NCBI GenBank assembly: GCA_041853585.1
Contig: JBGZSM010000089.1
Span: forward strand, 1-64,000
DNA: 64,000 nucleotides
Source of the DNA: JAUNKE01 sp041853585
GTDB lineage: Bacteria; Bacillota; Clostridia; Peptostreptococcales; Filifactoraceae
Reading direction: 5' to 3'
This document shows, one piece after another, positions 61,001 through 64,000 of this stretch (position 1 is its first letter; each line of letters starts with the position of its first letter). Under the pieces are notes generated by a model. It did no database searches. It was given only the letters and a program-made list of their open reading frames with translations, and was not told where the DNA came from. The position numbers and the translations under genes are program-made.

Positions 61001-64000
61001 GGGTCGGTGATGCTGCTGATTTGACCGGTCGGCGTATAGTCTATTTGATGTTCATTGCCTTCTTGGTCGATAATTTTGGTTGCTCGACCCATTTTGTCGT
61101 ATTCGTAGCGAACTTCGTTGCCCTCTTGGTCGATGATCTTGGTGATTTGACCGTATTCTCGCTCGTAGGAGATTTTTTGTTTGTCTTTTCCGATATAATC
61201 TTTGAGTCCGGTTTCATCATAGGTGTAATTTTCTTCATGACCTTCTTTGTCCGTTACGGAAATAATGCGACCCAATTCATCATAGCTTACAACGGTTTTT
61301 TCTCCATTCGCATCCGATATGGTTTTTAAGTTTCCGTCTTCATCATAGGTGTAGCTTGTTACTTTGTCGGTGTTTGATTGAACCAGTTGTCCTGCTTTAT
61401 CATAGATGTAGGTCTGAATTCGGTCTGCTTTTTGTACCTGAATCAAGTTTCCTACGCTATCATAAGTGTAAGTTGTTACATTACCGAGTGCATCGGTTTC
61501 TTTAATAAGATTTCCCCGAACATCGTATCGATAAGTGCTCTGCGATTTATTCGGATAAGTGGTCATTACCAAATTCCGCTCCGCGTCATAGTTATAGAGC
61601 GTTTGATTTCCTTCTTGGTCGGTGTAAGAAACCAAATCTTTGTATAGATTGTATCTATATTTTTGTGTGTGACCAAGCGGGTCGGTTATTTGGCTGAGAT
61701 TTCCTCTTTTGTCATATTCAAACTTTGTAATATTTCCGGATTCATCGGTGATGGTTTTGATTTGATTATCACCGAAGTAGGTGAACTTAATTGCGCCGCC
61801 GACCGGGTTTTGAATCTCGGATACTCGTCCAAATTCATCATAGACCTTGGTGTATTGGCTATCTTTTTTCGGTTTTACATTGGTCACTCGTCCATTTTCA
61901 ACCGTATAGCTTAATTTATCATTATTCGGCAATGTTGTGGAAATGAGATTTCCTTTCGGGTCATATTCATTTTTGAGTACATCACCGATAGGATTGGTAA
62001 TGCTGAGCAACTTTCCATGGTCATCATAGGTCATCTTGGTTGTATTTTGTCTTGGCGTTGTTTGAGTCAAAAGATTTCCTTGATCATCATAGGTATATGA
62101 TGTCACTCGTCCGAGCTTATCCGTAATCTTGGTCAGATTTCCATTACTGTCATATTCATATCGAATGCTCGCCTGCGCATCTTTTTCTTCTACCAGTCTG
62201 GAGTTTTCGTCATAAATGCGCTCGAAAATAAGACCTTCTTCATCTTCCAATTTTTGAAGTCTGCCTGTTACTTTGTCATGAGTATAGGTTTTGATGTGCC
62301 CGAGTCTATCGGTAACTTTTGCAATCAGTTCCTTTTCCGTTTCTTCATAAGAAATACTCGTTCCTTCACTTGAAAGTGCATCAGTTTGTTTGATGATTCG
62401 ATCCATCTCGTCATAAACATTTTCAAAGAGAAGCTCTCCCTCTTCATCGTATCCTCGCACGATTCGATTTTGGTCATCATATTCGTATTTCATGATGTTA
62501 CCGAGTGGGTTTTGAACTTGTGTCAAATTTCCCTTGTCATCGTAGGTAAGAGATACTTTTCGTCCTCCGTTATCGATGAGCTCAGTTACTTTTCCATCCT
62601 GCATAGATACTGTAATGAATACGCCGGATTGGGTATCTTTGATTGTTTTGTTGTCGCCATCGTAAGTGATATCGATGGTTTTATCATCTTTGTATGCGAC
62701 TTGCTTTAATCTTCCGTCTGCATAAAAACGATATCTGATATTATCTTTCTTCGTGATGACATATTCTCCATTTTCTTCGGTGAGTATATCATCCATTCTA
62801 TCTGCATCGCCGGTGCGATAAGTTCCATCCCCATTAGCGACAAAACTGTTTTTCTTCACACCATTGTAGTGAACATCAATACCTTCTGCGGTTTTTTCCA
62901 CCTTCATATCAAAGATATTCGTCCATCCGTTTCCATGGCTCGTTGCTTGACGAAGATGGGAGTTGTAGGAAATAAAGTATTGTAACGGTAAACTTCCATC
63001 CATCGCAAGAAGTTCCATATCCACTACCTGTGCTCCACTTGAAAGGTCAATCGGGTCGTTGATACAAGATACGGGATCCGGATGATTTCTCTTCTTGATT
63101 CTTTCTTGCATCACACGCTTCGCCTCATCATTTACCTTGATTCGAATACCTTTGATAAGAGGCATGATGTCCAATCCCAAATCATTTTGATATTGCCATG
63201 AAAGCAATCGGTTCTCAATCGCCGTTTCTCTCGTTGACTTCATCTTGACAACGGTTGTGACTTTTTCATTCGGAGCAATGTCTTTGTTTTTCAGTTCATC
63301 GGATGAAAGGCTTACAAGTCCAAGCTCTTTTTCAAGTGCAGAGCCTAATGTTTTCATGTTAAAATTTTTTGCAGTGCCTTTTCCAACATTATGAATTGTT
63401 GTTTTGAACTCATATTCTTTATTTGCCAGCATATAATTCGGCATTTCAAATTCAACATCCAAGTATGGCAACGGATTTAATGTGAAAGTAACTTCTTGAG
63501 TATTTTCGATTTGTTGTTGTCCATTTTCTTCATAAATGATTTGAGCAAACGCAATAAACTCTGTCGGCTCCTGAACGAAGAAACTGTTTTCGGCTAAATA
63601 CCACCCGATTTCATATTCTTTTCCCGGAATAATCGTGTTTTCTCCTGTATATTCTTCTCCCTTGTATGCCTTTTGGAAAAATTTATTTGTAATTTCTTCC
63701 CGATTTTTATCTAAAATGTGAACATAAACACTTTTTAACTTTGTTTCTTCTTTTACTTCAAAGATTCTCAAATTTGCCTTAAGAATTTCTCTATCCATCG
63801 TGATTTGGGACGAGATATTTAGTTGCGTCTGTCCTTTTTTGTACGGAGAGTAGTTCGGAATTTGCGGCTTGTCTATTATAATCTGCTGAATTCCGCCACC
63901 ACCGGTATTCGGATAAGACGGCAATGGTCGATTCACATCATCAGTTGTTCTTACCACTCCACCGATTGCGGTTTTTGCAAACAGCAAACTTCCACCCGCT
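58090..64000 (-). CDS. Rhs/YD-repeat polymorphic toxin with nuclease-like tip (N-terminus outside window)
   Basis: More than 1965 residues are visible; the frame is open at the right edge, so the true start lies beyond it. From the N-terminal side come beta-rich CARDB-like segments, a DUF6531-like entry (CINDPIDLSSGAQVVDME), then some 30 YD repeats of the type YTYDxxGNL, which form the hollow shell that encloses the toxin. The Rhs core follows (YDPNSKRFLGQDILMGN, LNRYAYVEGNPMKYIDPTGM near 59010). The last ~305 residues have a helical pretoxin segment, a Pro-rich linker, and IIDVVDTDNIAHESKMGY, which fits a PD-(D/E)xK nuclease core (Asp then ESK), ending KGVVWHFFRS..IPYIIHD. Export route is not visible here. 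Confidence 0.9.
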   Translation of the reverse strand, partial: AGGSLLFAKTAIGGVVRTTDDVNRPLPSYPNTGGGGIQQIIIDKPQIPNYSPYKKGQTQLNISSQITMDREILKANLRIFEVKEETKLKSVYVHILDKNREEITNKFFQKAYKGEEYTGENTIIPGKEYEIGWYLAENSFFVQEPTEFIAFAQIIYEENGQQQIENTQEVTFTLNPLPYLDVEFEMPNYMLANKEYEFKTTIHNVGKGTAKNFNMKTLGSALEKELGLVSLSSDELKNKDIAPNEKVTTVVKMKSTRETAIENRLLSWQYQNDLGLDIMPLIKGIRIKVNDEAKRVMQERIKKRNHPDPVSCINDPIDLSSGAQVVDMELLAMDGSLPLQYFISYNSHLRQATSHGNGWTNIFDMKVEKTAEGIDVHYNGVKKNSFVANGDGTYRTGDADRMDDILTEENGEYVITKKDNIRYRFYADGRLKQVAYKDDKTIDITYDGDNKTIKDTQSGVFITVSMQDGKVTELIDNGGRKVSLTYDDKGNLTQVQNPLGNIMKYEYDDQNRIVRGYDEEGELLFENVYDEMDRIIKQTDALSSEGTSISYEETEKELIAKVTDRLGHIKTYTHDKVTGRLQKLEDEEGLIFERIYDENSRLVEEKDAQASIRYEYDSNGNLTKITDKLGRVTSYTYDDQGNLLTQTTPRQNTTKMTYDDHGKLLSITNPIGDVLKNEYDPKGNLISTTLPNNDKLSYTVENGRVTNVKPKKDSQYTKVYDEFGRVSEIQNPVGGAIKFTYFGDNQIKTITDESGNITKFEYDKRGNLSQITDPLGHTQKYRYNLYKDLVSYTDQEGNQTLYNYDAERNLVMTTYPNKSQSTYRYDVRGNLIKETDALGNVTTYTYDSVGNLIQVQKADRIQTYIYDKAGQLVQSNTDKVTSYTYDEDGNLKTISDANGEKTVVSYDELGRIISVTDKEGHEENYTYDETGLKDYIGKDKQKISYEREYGQITKIIDQEGNEVRYEYDKMGRATKIIDQEGNEHQIDYTPTGQISSITDPYKHAVSYEYDAVGRKIAQIDKNGNKTSFVYSPSGNLIEIQNTLGNKVSFVYDSLGNVIRETDAAGNETIHQYNKAGELIESISPLGNHTLYEYNAFGEVVKVSDSIGTIRTLSYNNKGYLSSEQDADGNTTKYEYNPTGTLSKITEPNGKETLYGYDKEGRLIQTQSGKDKQKATQTYDEAGLIKQIIDPKERSIEFGYDTRGNLITQSEQMAQGTKTTKFTYNAKNLLQSIENAKGQKTNLLYDKLGRVIEQKEEKEKTTYRYDANGNILEVQNSQGVIKREYDALNRVSKVIDQNGEIIRYIYDEVGNLKTLHYPAKENSDAKAVHYTYDASGNILTVTDWNSRVTSYTYDVRGRETSEQRPNGSTKTITYDANNRILELLDVDAKGNILLRYEMAYDAQGNIIRRTSTDKIQIGKAQTQTYSYNYDQLTNQDGKNISYDAEGNPLSYHSQGKSYALKYDQRNRLIAVGENSYTYDAENARITKIEEGQTTHYSIDKENGLPRVLKERQGAKTTWYVYGNGLIGQETISNDIGTNIINRQIQSANPKQSIGKAYRSYHYDQQGNTILLTDEQGEVKVRYSYDPYGQVLAHQGEDTVYQYSGKYGIQTDKTKLLYMRARYYDPNSKRFLGQDILMGNLSDIRSLNRYAYVEGNPMKYIDPTGMFAEMAAHEHTGYGKWKKPKPTKKNEQKKSSVPSKPSKVRDEKTAQQMLRDMTEEQLWEIARNCQDPRQGNAAQALYLKYSAEAKKAELEAKIWGGATQGLFVVKDGMCIVPGVGVFTTSAEGIYTAVSGDTVYMNGMSDEEYWQNWKERQGISISSSLVFASFLAATNLDVPLGDSEASTPNAPPPSTPTPSFTTGAEAEEYLAKEIIKSDNVLETQKRMTTSMGPRIIDVVDTDNIAHESKMGYQEFSSRIEKQILKDLELLENDDVKGVVWHFFRSANTKKIGGSKRLFEFLEQHGIPYIIHD

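Noticed and set aside
59200..62800. Regularly repeated DNA resembling a repeat array or CRISPR
   Set aside because: The periodicity is that of degenerate YD peptide repeats within one long frame. Units vary in length and sequence, and there are no constant repeats with spacers.

Overview
The window is a 64 kb piece of the chromosome of a low-to-moderate-GC Gram-positive bacterium (Bacillota). Supporting signs are an HPr kinase/phosphorylase (hprK), a T-box leader in front of leuS, a TxpA/Fst-like type I toxin gene, AGGAGG-type ribosome binding sites, and gene orders seen in clostridia (xseA-xseB-ispA-tlyA-recN, recJ-apt-relA-dtd-hemZ-hisS-aspS, cmk-plsC-ispH-S1, zapA-U32-mutS2). Rubredoxin suggests an anaerobic or oxygen-sensitive lifestyle. 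I would place it in Clostridia/Tissierellia in the broad sense; the species cannot be named from this sequence. No rRNA, tRNA or CRISPR array was seen.

Layout. 1-9974 (+) is a tightly packed housekeeping run: uvrA end, xseAB, ispA, a PAP2-like membrane protein, tlyA, recN, an ADP-ribose pyrophosphatase, mltG, then trmR-trhP-like-mtnN, which probably makes a wobble-uridine tRNA modification and recycles the S-adenosylhomocysteine by-product. 10005-13081 is an accessory stretch: a small gene whose 3' end and terminator are repeated 1.67 kb downstream, flanking an AT-rich insert with a secreted protein and a small membrane protein, then a copper-amine-oxidase-N-like surface protein. 13201-15554 holds divergent corA and CNNM/CorC-type transporters. 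15922-22891 (+) holds a GIY-YIG protein, an ACT protein, dnaG-rpoD, hflX, an HTH/HEAT-like protein, yigZ and nadE.

22892-29364 is the most plastic part: a dipeptidase E-like gene, a NUDIX gene, a type I toxin-antitoxin locus (39-residue membrane toxin with convergent antisense RNA), small membrane genes, a DUF6176-like gene broken by one stop codon, a methyltransferase, a second orphan copy of the antitoxin RNA, a XerS-like tyrosine recombinase, about 1 kb of decayed genes and a zinc metallopeptidase.

29436-52797 (-) is again housekeeping: aspS, hisS, hemZ, a metallo-beta-lactamase-fold hydrolase, dtd, relA, apt, recJ, an orphan prepilin, rubredoxin, an S1-repeat protein, ispH, plsC, cmk, an RpiR regulator, mutS2, a large U32 protein, zapA, hprK and uvrC. 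leuS follows (+) behind its T-box. The right end (55578-64000, -) is a polymorphic toxin locus: an Rhs/YD-repeat protein of more than 1965 residues with a nuclease-like C-terminal tip, a likely cognate immunity gene 12 bp downstream, then further small genes in units separated by two nearly identical 128-bp terminator-promoter cassettes. This looks like an array of immunity genes built by cassette duplication.
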